DNA of 64,000 bases from an uncultured Fidelibacterota bacterium (GTDB lineage Bacteria; Fidelibacterota; Marinisomatia; Marinisomatales; TCS55). Of the stretch, positions 9,566-18,138 are shown one piece after another (the first letter of the stretch is position 1; every line of letters begins with the position of its first letter). The stretch covers positions 1 through 64,000 of the forward strand of contig CACHMU010000001.1 in assembly GCA_902581045.1 (NCBI GenBank), written 5' to 3'. The notes beneath the pieces are model-generated. The model searched no databases. It was given only the letters and a program-made list of their open reading frames with translations, and was not told the DNA's origin. A program made the position numbers and the translations under genes.

Positions 9566-9664
9566 TTTTTATTATATAATAAAAAAATTAATTATTTTAA
9601 TATTATTAGTATTTAATAATTAAACATATTAATTATATAATCGAATTAATTAAATTTATTAATT

Positions 9665-10141
9665 ATGATTGACAATATTGATATTCAAATCCTCCAACTC
9701 ATTCAAATAAATGGTCGATCTACGGCCAGCGATATTGCAAAATATGTAAATTTATCAGTTCCTGCAGTTGGTGAAAGAATAAAAAAATTAACTGATAAAG
9801 GAATTATTGAGAAATTTGTAGCGATTCTAAACCATAAAAAGTCCGGGCTTGATTTAACAGCTTATGTTTTTATTGTTAGTGCGCATTCGGACCACTATGA
9901 TAAATTTGTTGATAAAGCAAACAATTGTCTGGCTGTAATGGAGTGCCATTCGATAACAGGTGGAGGTTCGCATATTTTAAAAGTTAGGGCAAAAAATTCC
10001 CAAGCTTTAGAAGATTTATTATACGAAATACAAAATTGGCCAGGGGTATCACGGACGCAATCAAACGTTGTTCTGTCAACTTACAAAGAAGAGACAGCAA
10101 TTGACCTTAATATATTAAAGGAATTAAGTAATATATCTTAA
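9665..10141 (+). CDS. Lrp/AsnC-family transcriptional regulator
   Basis: 158-residue feast/famine regulator. The N-terminal winged helix-turn-helix (about 1-60: DIQILQLIQINGRSTASDIAKYVNLSVPAVGERIKKLTDKGII) is followed by a RAM ligand-binding beta-alpha-beta domain (about 65-145, with ECHSITGGGSHILKVRAKN). Proteins of this family form octamers and respond to amino acids. The next gene, 161 bases downstream on the same strand, is glutamine synthetase, so control of nitrogen assimilation is a reasonable inference. The flanks are extremely AT-rich, with many TTAATTA-type near-palindromes that could be binding sites but cannot be singled out by eye. Confidence 0.93.
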   Translation: MIDNIDIQILQLIQINGRSTASDIAKYVNLSVPAVGERIKKLTDKGIIEKFVAILNHKKSGLDLTAYVFIVSAHSDHYDKFVDKANNCLAVMECHSITGGGSHILKVRAKNSQALEDLLYEIQNWPGVSRTQSNVVLSTYKEETAIDLNILKELSNIS

Positions 10142-10302
10142 AATATTTATTTATTTTCATTTAATTATAAAAATATATTAATATCAAATTCATTTTAACT
10201 GTAATTATTTATGAATATAGGATTTAATCTTATAATGAATAACTTATTTATAGATTAGTTTAAAACGTGAAAGAACAAATTATTTTTTAAGGAGAACTAT
10301 TA

Positions 10303-11280
10303 ATGTCAGACATGAAGGTGCTAGAATATATATGGCTAGATGGCTATAAACCAGAACCATCACTTCGCAGTAAAATAAAAGTAACAAAAGATGAGACACC
10401 CCCAGATTGGTCATTCGATGGGTCTTCTACTCAACAGGCGGAAGGTGGGAGCTCCGATTGTTTATTATTGCCAGTCCAAACATATGATGGACCATTATTT
10501 GCAGATAGTCTAGTTATGTGTGAAGTCCAAACCGGTGAACATGAGACACATGTGTCAAATATGAGGGCAGCAGCAGCAAAAATAGTAACTGATGAGTGGT
10601 GGTTTGGATTTGAACAAGAATATTTTTTTACTGATGAAAAAGGAGAACCCCTAGGATGGGAAAATGGTACCCCTAGACCACAAGGAGATTATTATTGTGG
10701 TGTAGGTGCTTCAAATGTTGAAGGTAGGGAAATCTCCGAATTGCATTTAGAGGCTTGTCTTGAAGCTGGGATTGAGTTAACTGGAACAAATGCTGAAGTT
10801 GCTCTTGGTCAGTGGGAATATCAATGTTTTGGGAAAGGTATTAAAGCGGCTGATGATTTATGGGTTAGTAGGTACTTATTATATAAAATTGCAGAAGATT
10901 TTGGAGTAGGCGTAAATATCCATCCCAAACCTAAAACAGGTGACTGGAATGGGTCAGGAATGCACACAAATTTTTCTAATGATGAAATGCGAACTAATGG
11001 TAGTGAAAGCCTATATACGTCATTATGTGAAAAATTAGGTAAAGTTCATGATGATGCGATTATATCTTATGGCTCAGATAATGACATGCGTCTTACTGGA
11101 CTTCATGAAACTCAAAGCATTGATAAATTCTCATATGGTATAAGCGATCGTGGGGCAAGTATCCGAATTCCAATCCATACTGTTGAACATAATTGGAATG
11201 GATATTTAGAGGACCGTCGCCCTGCTTCAAATGCTGATCCATATAGAATAATCAATCATATTGTTGGTACTTTGAGCTAA
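10303..11280 (+). CDS. glutamine synthetase, type II (eukaryote-like)
   Basis: ATP-dependent ammonia assimilation into glutamine. The 325 residues have the GSII beta-grasp start VLEYIWLDGYKPEPSLRSK and the motif WSFDGSSTQQAEGGSSD (36-52). Then come metal-binding FGFEQEYFF (about 99-107), NIHPKPKTGDWNGSGMHTNFS, and the C-terminal RIPIHTVEHNWNGYLEDRRPASNADPY. It lacks the adenylylation loop of GSI, so control is more likely transcriptional. A strong AAGGAG sits 7 nt before the ATG, and a TATAAT at 10231-10236 may be part of its promoter. It follows an Lrp/AsnC regulator and is closed by a terminator. Confidence 0.96.
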   Translation: MSDMKVLEYIWLDGYKPEPSLRSKIKVTKDETPPDWSFDGSSTQQAEGGSSDCLLLPVQTYDGPLFADSLVMCEVQTGEHETHVSNMRAAAAKIVTDEWWFGFEQEYFFTDEKGEPLGWENGTPRPQGDYYCGVGASNVEGREISELHLEACLEAGIELTGTNAEVALGQWEYQCFGKGIKAADDLWVSRYLLYKIAEDFGVGVNIHPKPKTGDWNGSGMHTNFSNDEMRTNGSESLYTSLCEKLGKVHDDAIISYGSDNDMRLTGLHETQSIDKFSYGISDRGASIRIPIHTVEHNWNGYLEDRRPASNADPYRIINHIVGTLS

Positions 11281-11294
11281 AAGAAATTCTTTTT

Positions 11295-11327
11295 ATAGGG
11301 GCCATTTAATTCATGGATGGCCTCTAT
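11295..11327 (+). terminator. rho-independent terminator after glutamine synthetase
   Basis: An 11-bp stem with one G-T pair (11295-11305 with 11317-11327, core GGGGCCAT/ATGGCCTC) and an 11-nt loop. A T-rich stretch follows (a clear TTTTT only about 13 nt further on). It lies directly after the glnA-type gene. Confidence 0.7.
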
Positions 11328-11399
11328 GTTCTTATAATACTTTTTATTTAATTATAATTGTACTTCAGTTAATTTTATAACCTAAATTAAAACTAACGA

Positions 11400-12740
11400 A
11401 TGAAGAATTATCTAAGATTACTTATTATTTTGTTTGTTTTCTGGGGTTGTGCTGATATAGAGAAAGTACCAGAATCTACCTGGGGGACTATTCAAGAAAA
11501 AATCTTAAAAACAAGTTGTATAAATTGTCATGTTTCTGGTTCTGCAATGACAAAGCAATCAGGTTTAGATTTAAGTGGAAACGATTCCTATAGTAAACTA
11601 GTAGGGGTATCTCCAAAAAATATAGCAGCAAAAAATGATGGCTTAGTTATTGTTAGCAATGAAGGTGGTATGAAGGGCTTAAGCAAAAGTTATTTGTGGG
11701 AAAAAATCAATGCTTACGACAGGGAGCATTTTTTAAGTGATCATCCCGAATATGGACAAATGATGCCACCTGGGAAAAACTTCTTAACAGATGGCCAATT
11801 ACAATTTGTTCGTGCATGGATAGAAGCTGGAGCTCCAGAAGAAGGAGTCGTCGCTGATGAAAAGTTATTGCTTGATTCGAATAAATATTCACCACCAGAA
11901 TTTGTTCCACTTAAGCCTCCAGAAAAGGGAATTCAATTACATTTAAAACCATTTGAGGTTCTGCCAAATTTTGAAAGAGAATTTTTTCAATATACCAATT
12001 TAGATATTTCTGAAGATATATATGCTAATAGAATTCAAATTGAGATGAGGCCTGGTAGCCATCATTTTATTTTATATTCATTTATAAAAAACATAAACCA
12101 ATCTAACCTTCCAGAATTTGATGTAGCGCGCGAGCTTAGATATGAAAATGGACAATATAATATTGAAACACTAAGATCGATGCAATATCATGAATTTTTT
12201 AATGGAACCCAATGGCCAAGAATGGATTATAAGCTACCACCGGGAGTTGCCTTTAGATTGGATTCTAATTTTGGTCTTGATCAAAATTCACATTATGTAA
12301 ATCGTACTGATACCATAATGGTTGGTGAGGTTTATACGAATATACATACTATAGATAAATCCGAAGTGCTGCATGAAGCAAAAATAATAAATTGGAGTAA
12401 ACAGGATATTTTTCTACCAGCCAAAAAAATCACGAAATTGAATAAATCATTTTACACTAATAAACCTATTTATATTGGACAATTATTTTCGCATGCTCAT
12501 GAAAAAATGACAGAATTCTCTGTAATTATAAAAGGTGGAAATCGTAATGGCGAATTAGTTTATTGGACCGATGACTGGCAACATCCTCCAATTATGAGTT
12601 ATGATCCGCCTATTAAACTAAATGCTGGAGAAGGCTTAGAAATGATAGCAACTTATGATAATCCATTAGATAGAGCTGTTACATTTGGATTTTTATCAAC
12701 AGATGAAATGATGATATTGTTTGGTTGGTACTACGAATAA
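11400..12740 (+). CDS. putative lipoprotein with c-type heme motif and PHM/DBH-like copper monooxygenase fold
   Basis: 446 residues, probably exported: a hydrophobic start (KNYLRLLIILFVFWGC) ends in a Cys at 17 that could be a lipidation site, though the lipobox is weak. A CINCH heme-c motif (40-44) lies in a segment resembling small cytochrome-c-like modules, with MMPPG downstream as a possible Met ligand. The C-terminal half shows the ligand pattern of ascorbate-dependent type II copper monooxygenases: adjacent His221-His222, His316, HAH at 365-367 and DEMM at 435-438. The HxH-to-Met spacing of 70 equals that of rat PHM. Substrate unknown. Its stop is 16 nt before the lipase gene start. Confidence 0.6.
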   Translation: MKNYLRLLIILFVFWGCADIEKVPESTWGTIQEKILKTSCINCHVSGSAMTKQSGLDLSGNDSYSKLVGVSPKNIAAKNDGLVIVSNEGGMKGLSKSYLWEKINAYDREHFLSDHPEYGQMMPPGKNFLTDGQLQFVRAWIEAGAPEEGVVADEKLLLDSNKYSPPEFVPLKPPEKGIQLHLKPFEVLPNFEREFFQYTNLDISEDIYANRIQIEMRPGSHHFILYSFIKNINQSNLPEFDVARELRYENGQYNIETLRSMQYHEFFNGTQWPRMDYKLPPGVAFRLDSNFGLDQNSHYVNRTDTIMVGEVYTNIHTIDKSEVLHEAKIINWSKQDIFLPAKKITKLNKSFYTNKPIYIGQLFSHAHEKMTEFSVIIKGGNRNGELVYWTDDWQHPPIMSYDPPIKLNAGEGLEMIATYDNPLDRAVTFGFLSTDEMMILFGWYYE

Positions 12741-12756
12741 TTTTCAATTTGTTCTT

Positions 12757-13968
12757 ATGAAATTTAGAGATCTTTTTTATTTAATATTTTTTTGTATTTT
12801 AATGGTATCAAAAAATTTTGGGCAAAATAAACATCCAATTATACTTGTACATGGATTTATGGGTTGGGGGCGAGATGAAATGGGTTCTTATAGGTATTGG
12901 GGTGGAAAAAATGATATTGAAAACGAGTTAAAAAAGAATGGGTTTGAAGTATATACGTCAAATGTAGGTCCTGTTTCTTCAAATTGGGATAGGGCGATAG
13001 AGTTATTTTATCAAATAAAAGGTGGTCAGGTAGATTATGGGAAAAAACATTCCAAACAATTTGGATTAATTCAAAAACCAATAGGGAAAGCCTATGCGGG
13101 CTTGTATCCTAAATGGGATGATAAGAACCCTGTTCATCTAATTGGTCATAGTACTGGTGGTCAAACAATTAGGATGTTAGATTATTTATTGCGTACGAGC
13201 ATAGTTGATGAAAACAATGTTAAAGAGCAAAGTGACCTCTTAGGTAATGTTCATAATAATTGGATTAAATCAATTACAGGTATTTCCTCACCTCACAATG
13301 GCACAACGCTTTCTGATATTGTCACATCTGGTATTCCATTTTTACAGGATTTTATTGCAGTTGCTGCTGTAACAGGTAATTCTTTTTATAGTTTTGATTT
13401 GGAACAATGGAACTTTAGTAAAAACTCAAAAGAATCATGGGGCAAGTATTTTAAACGTTTACAAGGACATCCTGCATGGGGTACAAAAAATATTATTTCC
13501 TGGGATCTCAGTGTACAAGGGGCTAGGGATTTAAATACATTATGTACAGCTAATTCAGATATATATTATTTTTCATATGTTACCAGCAATACAGTGCTTG
13601 ACTCGACGTCTGGTAGATATATCCCCGATAAATCTATGTCATATATAATTAGAGCAAATGCAAGGCTTATGGGTATGAAAAAAGCGTATTTTTCAGATGG
13701 ATCCGAAACAGATTCAACATGGTTTGAAAATGATGGAATTGTAAATAAAATCTCAATGTATGGTCCAACAACAGGAACTAATGGACAAGATCCAATAGCA
13801 AATTATAGATTAAACGAGCTATTAATTACAGGTCAATGGTATGTAATGGGAGAATATCAATCAGATCATAAAAGATTTGTAGGACATAATATAAATCAAA
13901 CTGAATTTGATTCATTAATAACAATATACAATAATCATGCAGAATTATTATGGGCTTTACCAAAATAA
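12757..13968 (+). CDS. secreted triacylglycerol lipase, Bacillus/Geobacillus family I.5-like
   Basis: Alpha/beta hydrolase of 403 residues with a signal peptide (MKFRDLFYLIFFCILMVSKNFG, cut before QNK). The oxyanion region is ILVHGFMGWGRDEM. GPVSSNWDRA, GGQVDYG and the nucleophile elbow GHSTGG (Ser132) follow, with likely triad members Asp326 (WFENDGIVN) and His371 (SDHKRF). From my memory of Geobacillus L1-type lipases, the match runs almost end to end. Of the four zinc ligands of that family, the equivalents of D61 and H81 are present (Asp78, His98), but the H87 position is Leu104. The frame extends upstream to a TTG; ATG 12757 is chosen because the signal peptide starts there. Confidence 0.88.
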   Translation: MKFRDLFYLIFFCILMVSKNFGQNKHPIILVHGFMGWGRDEMGSYRYWGGKNDIENELKKNGFEVYTSNVGPVSSNWDRAIELFYQIKGGQVDYGKKHSKQFGLIQKPIGKAYAGLYPKWDDKNPVHLIGHSTGGQTIRMLDYLLRTSIVDENNVKEQSDLLGNVHNNWIKSITGISSPHNGTTLSDIVTSGIPFLQDFIAVAAVTGNSFYSFDLEQWNFSKNSKESWGKYFKRLQGHPAWGTKNIISWDLSVQGARDLNTLCTANSDIYYFSYVTSNTVLDSTSGRYIPDKSMSYIIRANARLMGMKKAYFSDGSETDSTWFENDGIVNKISMYGPTTGTNGQDPIANYRLNELLITGQWYVMGEYQSDHKRFVGHNINQTEFDSLITIYNNHAELLWALPK

Positions 13969-13969
13969 A

Positions 13970-14311
13970 ATGAGCAGAGAAAAAATTAATATTGATCAAT
14001 TTAATAAATTAAAACTTTTAGTTGGAACAATTGAAAAAGCTGAAAATTTTCCAGAAGCAAAAAAATTAGCATACAAATTATATATAAATTTTGGCTCATA
14101 TGGTAAAAAATGGTCAAGTGCACAAATTACTGAAAATTATAAAATAGATGAATTAAATGGTATGCAGATAATAGCTGCAGTTAATTTAGGAAATAAAAAA
14201 ATAGGTAAGTTTACTTCTGAGGTATTAGTGATGGGCGTTGATGATAATAATTCAAATGTTTTACTTTTACAGCCAGATAAAAAAATTCAGAACGGGGCTC
14301 AAGTAAATTAA
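13970..14311 (+). CDS. CsaA/YgjH-like tRNA-binding domain protein
   Basis: A 113-residue stand-alone EMAP/OB-fold tRNA-binding domain: FNKLKLLVGTIEKAENFPEAKKLAYKLYINFG, then MQIIAAVNLGNKK and EVLVMGVDD. CsaA and YgjH dimers of this type bind tRNA and have been linked to chaperone-like activity in Bacillus. The ATG is one base after the lipase stop. The frame is open 33 nt further upstream, but that overlap is unlikely to be coding. It ends a three-gene run with no obvious shared function. Confidence 0.85.
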   Translation: MSREKINIDQFNKLKLLVGTIEKAENFPEAKKLAYKLYINFGSYGKKWSSAQITENYKIDELNGMQIIAAVNLGNKKIGKFTSEVLVMGVDDNNSNVLLLQPDKKIQNGAQVN

Positions 14312-14349
14312 TTGTATTTGTTCTTAAAATATATTTGTAATATACAAAT

Positions 14350-14772
14350 ATGGAATTTGGTGAATTATTAAAACAATTTCTAATAGATCTACAATCTGTA
14401 TTTAGAACTCAACTTAAAAAGCTAGACCTAACTCTTTCACAAATTATACTAATATCATCTATACCGATAGGCGGTATAGATATGACAACACTATCAATCA
14501 AGATAGGTGTTGATAATAGTACTTTAACTCGTTTAATTGATATTTTGATTAAAAATGGTATTGTCAAAAAAAATAAAAATCCTAAGGACAAGCGCTCATT
14601 TATTGTTACTGTTACAGAAAAAGGTGAATTTTTACAGTCAAAAATTGAGCTGGAAATAGAATCTTTTGTTACTAGGATATTTCAAAAAACTTCTTCAGTA
14701 GACCAAGAAGAATTAAAGAAGAATCTTTCATCATTTCATTGGATAGTATCAAAATATAATTTAAATAATTAA
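14350..14772 (+). CDS. MarR-family transcriptional regulator
   Basis: 140 residues with a winged helix-turn-helix at about 45-95: GGIDMTTLSIKIGVDNSTLTRLIDILIKNGIVKKNKNPKDKRSFIVTVTEKG. The NPKDKRSFIVTVTEKG stretch is the family's beta-wing. The flanking helices form the usual dimerisation region. MarR proteins usually repress nearby genes and release on binding small phenolic or hydrophobic ligands. It starts the run ending in the thioredoxin-like gene and lies 12 nt before mutY. Direct repeats TTGTA(A)TATACAA around 14335-14349 just before the start could be an autoregulatory site. Confidence 0.88.
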   Translation: MEFGELLKQFLIDLQSVFRTQLKKLDLTLSQIILISSIPIGGIDMTTLSIKIGVDNSTLTRLIDILIKNGIVKKNKNPKDKRSFIVTVTEKGEFLQSKIELEIESFVTRIFQKTSSVDQEELKKNLSSFHWIVSKYNLNN

Positions 14773-14784
14773 TTGTATAATACA

Positions 14785-15819
14785 ATGAAATACGAATATT
14801 TATTAGATTGGTATGATTCAAATAAAAGAACTTTACCTTGGAGAAACACTAAAGATCCTTATATGATTTGGCTATCAGAGATTATGTTGCAACAGACACA
14901 GGTCAGTGTTGTAATACCCTATTACAATAAATGGATTAAAACTTTTCCAACAATTGAAAAAGTTGCTAAAGCTGATTTGGATAATTTATTGAAGCTATGG
15001 GAAGGCTTAGGATATTATTCTAGATGTAGAAACTTTCATAAAGCTTCTCAATATGTTGTGACCAATTATAAGGGAATTATTCCTCGTGATTACGATTTAT
15101 TTATTGCCTTACCAGGTGTCGGTGAATACATTGCATCTGCGGTTATGTCAATTGCATATGATCAAAGTTACCCCGCAATAGATGGTAACTTAAAACGCGT
15201 GATATCTCGATACCTCGGATTAAGAAAGATTACTAAAAGAAATCTTTTTAGAATTAAAAAAAAATTGAACACGATGATTCAAATTAATCCAGGAGATATT
15301 AATCAGGCATTGATGGATATTGGCAGTTCAATATGCAAGTCGACAATAGCTAAATGTTCTATATGCCCATTAAATATTACTTGTAAAGCAGCTTCCTCAC
15401 TTGATGCAACGCAGTATCCTGAAAAAAAGAAAAAAAAATCAATCCCTACTAAACACTTTATCTCAGGATATATTTCTTATGATAATTACATTCTGATTAC
15501 AAAGCGGCCTTCAACAGGCCTTTTGGCAGGACTATGGGAGCTACCTATGGTTGAGTACAGAAATGACAGTAAATTAATTGATGTTTTAAATGATTATACT
15601 ACAAAATCACTTGGATGTGGTGTCAATATCATTAATAAAATTGGTGTTGTTAAACATGCATATTCACACTATAAAATTTGTATTACACTTTTCAAGTGCG
15701 AACCAAAAAATATTAATGTTAAAAATAGTCAGTGGATTCATTTAAATGAGATTGATGATTTTACCTTTTCTAAGGCAAATCATAAATTATTTAACAGTAT
15801 TGGCATAATTAATGATTAA
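14785..15819 (+). CDS. mutY: A/G-specific adenine DNA glycosylase
   Basis: Removes adenine mispaired with 8-oxoguanine. The HhH-GPD core has catalytic Glu32 (SEIMLQQTQV), the hairpin LPGVGEYIASAV (109-120) and catalytic Asp133 (AIDGN). The [4Fe-4S] ligands are Cys184, Cys191, Cys194 and Cys200 in the standard C-x6-C-x2-C-x5-C spacing. A C-terminal NUDIX-like OxoG-recognition domain fills residues about 220-344 (STGLLAGLWELPMVE). The frame opens 12 nt earlier, but ATG 14785 fits the family. The end overlaps plsC by 8 nt. Confidence 0.96.
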   Translation: MKYEYLLDWYDSNKRTLPWRNTKDPYMIWLSEIMLQQTQVSVVIPYYNKWIKTFPTIEKVAKADLDNLLKLWEGLGYYSRCRNFHKASQYVVTNYKGIIPRDYDLFIALPGVGEYIASAVMSIAYDQSYPAIDGNLKRVISRYLGLRKITKRNLFRIKKKLNTMIQINPGDINQALMDIGSSICKSTIAKCSICPLNITCKAASSLDATQYPEKKKKKSIPTKHFISGYISYDNYILITKRPSTGLLAGLWELPMVEYRNDSKLIDVLNDYTTKSLGCGVNIINKIGVVKHAYSHYKICITLFKCEPKNINVKNSQWIHLNEIDDFTFSKANHKLFNSIGIIND

Positions 15820-16519
15820 AACATTGTTATCAATATTGATATGGCCAATAGCCCTAGTGAGTTTTGTAATAGGTGCATTTATATATACAATTAGTCTATT
15901 GATTCTAAAGCCAAATAAATTACATCCATTGGCAAAAACTATTTCTAGAATAATTATGTTTGCTAGTGCGCAATGGTTTAGTGTAAAAGGACAACTTCCT
16001 GAGGAGAAAAATGGTCCCTATTTGTACTTAATTAATCATTCATCGTTATTTGATGCATTTATGATAATTGGAGCAGTTAGTCATTATTGCACAGGAGTAG
16101 GAGCAAAATTTCAATTTTCGTATCCTATATGGGGATATTTAGCTAAAAGATATGGAGTAATACCTATTGAAAGAACAAAAATAAAATCTGCTATTGGAAG
16201 CTTAAATAAATTAGAGCAAGCTATTAAAAATGGGACTTCAGCTATGATATCTCCTGAGGGCACACGTTCACTTGATGGTAAATTAGGCAAATTTAAAAAA
16301 GGGGCATTCCATGTTGCAAAAAATACAGGAGTAACAATTATTCCCGTTGGGTTATTGGGGGCATATAATGCAAAAAACATAAATGATTGGAGAATATCGC
16401 CAGGATCCCTAATTACAGTTTTTGGAGATCCAATATATAAAAGTGAATATGAGACTCTAGATGTAGTTGAATTAAGTTCTGTTGTTCAAACTAAGATTTC
16501 TGAATTGATAGATAATTAA
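15812..16519 (+). CDS. plsC: 1-acyl-sn-glycerol-3-phosphate acyltransferase
   Basis: Membrane-anchored acyltransferase converting lysophosphatidic acid to phosphatidic acid. The N-terminal hydrophobic segment (about 5-30) is followed by the catalytic HX4D block NHSSLFDAF (His about 71), GVIPIERTK, and the EGTRS motif (PEGTRSLDGKLGKFKKG). The length of 235 residues is typical. It overlaps mutY by 8 nt and is followed closely by a HAD phosphatase, so translation is probably coupled. Confidence 0.92.
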   Translation: MIKTLLSILIWPIALVSFVIGAFIYTISLLILKPNKLHPLAKTISRIIMFASAQWFSVKGQLPEEKNGPYLYLINHSSLFDAFMIIGAVSHYCTGVGAKFQFSYPIWGYLAKRYGVIPIERTKIKSAIGSLNKLEQAIKNGTSAMISPEGTRSLDGKLGKFKKGAFHVAKNTGVTIIPVGLLGAYNAKNINDWRISPGSLITVFGDPIYKSEYETLDVVELSSVVQTKISELIDN

Positions 16520-16526
16520 AATTATA

Positions 16527-17207
16527 ATGAAAAAGTTATTTCTATTTGATATTGATGGAACGCTTATTTCACCAGGTAATATTGCACGTAAATTATTAGA
16601 TAAAATTTTCTTAGATGAATTTGGTAAGTCCCCAAACTTTAAATACGATGACGTGGCAGGTTCAACAGATTTACTAATAGTGGAAAATGGATTATCTAGG
16701 ATAAAGATAAAAAGCAACTCAAAGAATGAGTTAATTGAACGAATTCTCAAATTATATATTGAAAAACTTAAATCTGCTTTTGAAAAATCCACAAAACCGT
16801 TTGTTTACAAAGATACTCTTAAGCTACTAAATAAAGTAAGAGAGAAAAAGTATAGCTATGGGATATTGACAGGTAACATTAAAGCAGCTGCAAAAATCAA
16901 ACTAAAAAAATTTAATTTATGGAATGAATTTTTATTCGGAGTATATGGTGAAGATGCAAATTCAAGAGCAGACTTGGTTTGGCTTGCAAGAGAAAAGGCA
17001 TGGGAAGAATTAGAAGAATCATTTCATTTTAAAGATATTATTTTAGTTGGCGATACGGTATCAGATGCTGAAGCTGCTACGCAAAATGGTGCTAAATCAA
17101 TTATTGCATCAAGAATAGATGATAAAAGAACAGCGCTAGAAAAATCAAGTGCAACAATTGTGGTAGATGATTTAAATCAGGTAAATTTGAATGATTTTAT
17201 TAATTAA
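16527..17207 (+). CDS. HAD-family hydrolase, phosphoglycolate phosphatase-like
   Basis: Haloacid dehalogenase-type phosphatase of 226 residues. Motif I is LFDIDGTLI (nucleophile Asp8, general acid Asp10), motif II is GILTGN, and motifs III-IV are a lysine near 130 and VGDTVSDAEAA. An alpha-helical cap follows motif I, as in Gph-type enzymes. The substrate cannot be inferred; Gph-like enzymes act on 2-phosphoglycolate, which would suit a location next to the DNA repair gene mutY, since 3'-phosphoglycolate arises at strand breaks, but this is speculation. Confidence 0.85.
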   Translation: MKKLFLFDIDGTLISPGNIARKLLDKIFLDEFGKSPNFKYDDVAGSTDLLIVENGLSRIKIKSNSKNELIERILKLYIEKLKSAFEKSTKPFVYKDTLKLLNKVREKKYSYGILTGNIKAAAKIKLKKFNLWNEFLFGVYGEDANSRADLVWLAREKAWEELEESFHFKDIILVGDTVSDAEAATQNGAKSIIASRIDDKRTALEKSSATIVVDDLNQVNLNDFIN

Positions 17208-17219
17208 AAGTAAACATTA

Positions 17220-17633
17220 ATGGATAATATATCTTACTACTCAATAATGAAGTTGCTACATGTTGTTGGTATGTCAGCATGGTTTGGGACTGCTTTGGCA
17301 GTATCCATTATATGGTCAAAGCAAGATAAATTAGATCTAAAGTTAATACTTGATTTAATTAGTAAAGTAGAAATGCCAGCCTCTTTTTTCATTCCTTTAA
17401 CTGGTGTACTAATGACAATAGATCAAACGTTTTGGTTAAGTATGGGCTGGATACAGCTAAAAATAATGCTTGGTCTAATTGCAGTTGCATTTAGCCATCT
17501 ATCTAGAGCTACATTAATTCATAAAAAAATGGATAATAAAAATAATCAGCAAAAGTTCAGTTTTTACCGCAACATATGTTTATTAACATTATTTATCATT
17601 ATAATACTTGTAGAATACAAGCAATATGGATAA
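17220..17633 (+). CDS. small four-helix integral membrane protein, function unknown
   Basis: 137 residues with four hydrophobic segments (about 8-28, 47-68, 75-95, 115-132). The first holds a conserved-looking KLLHVVGMSAWFGT with a His that could bind heme or metal, reminiscent of DUF2269/CopD/HemJ-type four-helix membrane proteins. No catalytic motif is recognised. Its end overlaps the thioredoxin-like gene by 8 nt, so the two are probably co-expressed and may share a redox role. The family assignment is a guess from the first helix. Confidence 0.6.
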   Translation: MDNISYYSIMKLLHVVGMSAWFGTALAVSIIWSKQDKLDLKLILDLISKVEMPASFFIPLTGVLMTIDQTFWLSMGWIQLKIMLGLIAVAFSHLSRATLIHKKMDNKNNQQKFSFYRNICLLTLFIIIILVEYKQYG

Positions 17634-18129
17634 ACCACATGAATATCAGGCTATTGAATGGGTTAAAATCTCTAGATCTGATAAAATTTTTCATTCACTA
17701 ATTGAAGTTCAAGATTCATTAAAATCAAAAAATCAAAAAATAAATATTATATCATATTTCGCTGAATGGTGTCCAAACTGTCATTATGAAGCACTTACAT
17801 TAAGAGATTTATATCAAGAATTTTCTACATTTGCTATTAAAATGACTTTAGTAATGAATTACTCTGATAAGAAACAATCTAGGGATTTTGTAGAATTATA
17901 TGATTTAAAAATGAATATTCTATTTGGTGAGTTAAATTCAAAACAAGAATCGAAGCTTGATCAATTAATATTTACTCAATTTAGAAGAATGAACGATGAT
18001 TTACGTAAATGGGGCACACCTTTTCATATTATAATTTTAAATGGGAATATTGAAAAAATTGGAATAGTTAAAGGGGAATTTATATTAAAAGAAATTAAGG
18101 GGTTCTTAACTGACAAGTTAATAACTTAG
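17626..18129 (+). CDS. thioredoxin-like protein (CPNC active site), cytoplasmic
   Basis: 167 residues with a thioredoxin-fold active site ISYFAEWCPNCHYEALTLRDLY (CxxC Cys near residue 50) and a GTPFHIIIL cis-proline segment (about 132-140). There is no signal peptide or membrane anchor, unlike TlpA/ResA proteins, so a cytoplasmic location is predicted unless it associates with the membrane protein encoded just upstream with an 8-nt overlap. The gene converges on a ferredoxin gene with a 9-nt gap. Confidence 0.8.
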   Translation: MDKPHEYQAIEWVKISRSDKIFHSLIEVQDSLKSKNQKINIISYFAEWCPNCHYEALTLRDLYQEFSTFAIKMTLVMNYSDKKQSRDFVELYDLKMNILFGELNSKQESKLDQLIFTQFRRMNDDLRKWGTPFHIIILNGNIEKIGIVKGEFILKEIKGFLTDKLIT

Positions 18130-18138
18130 AAATATTTC

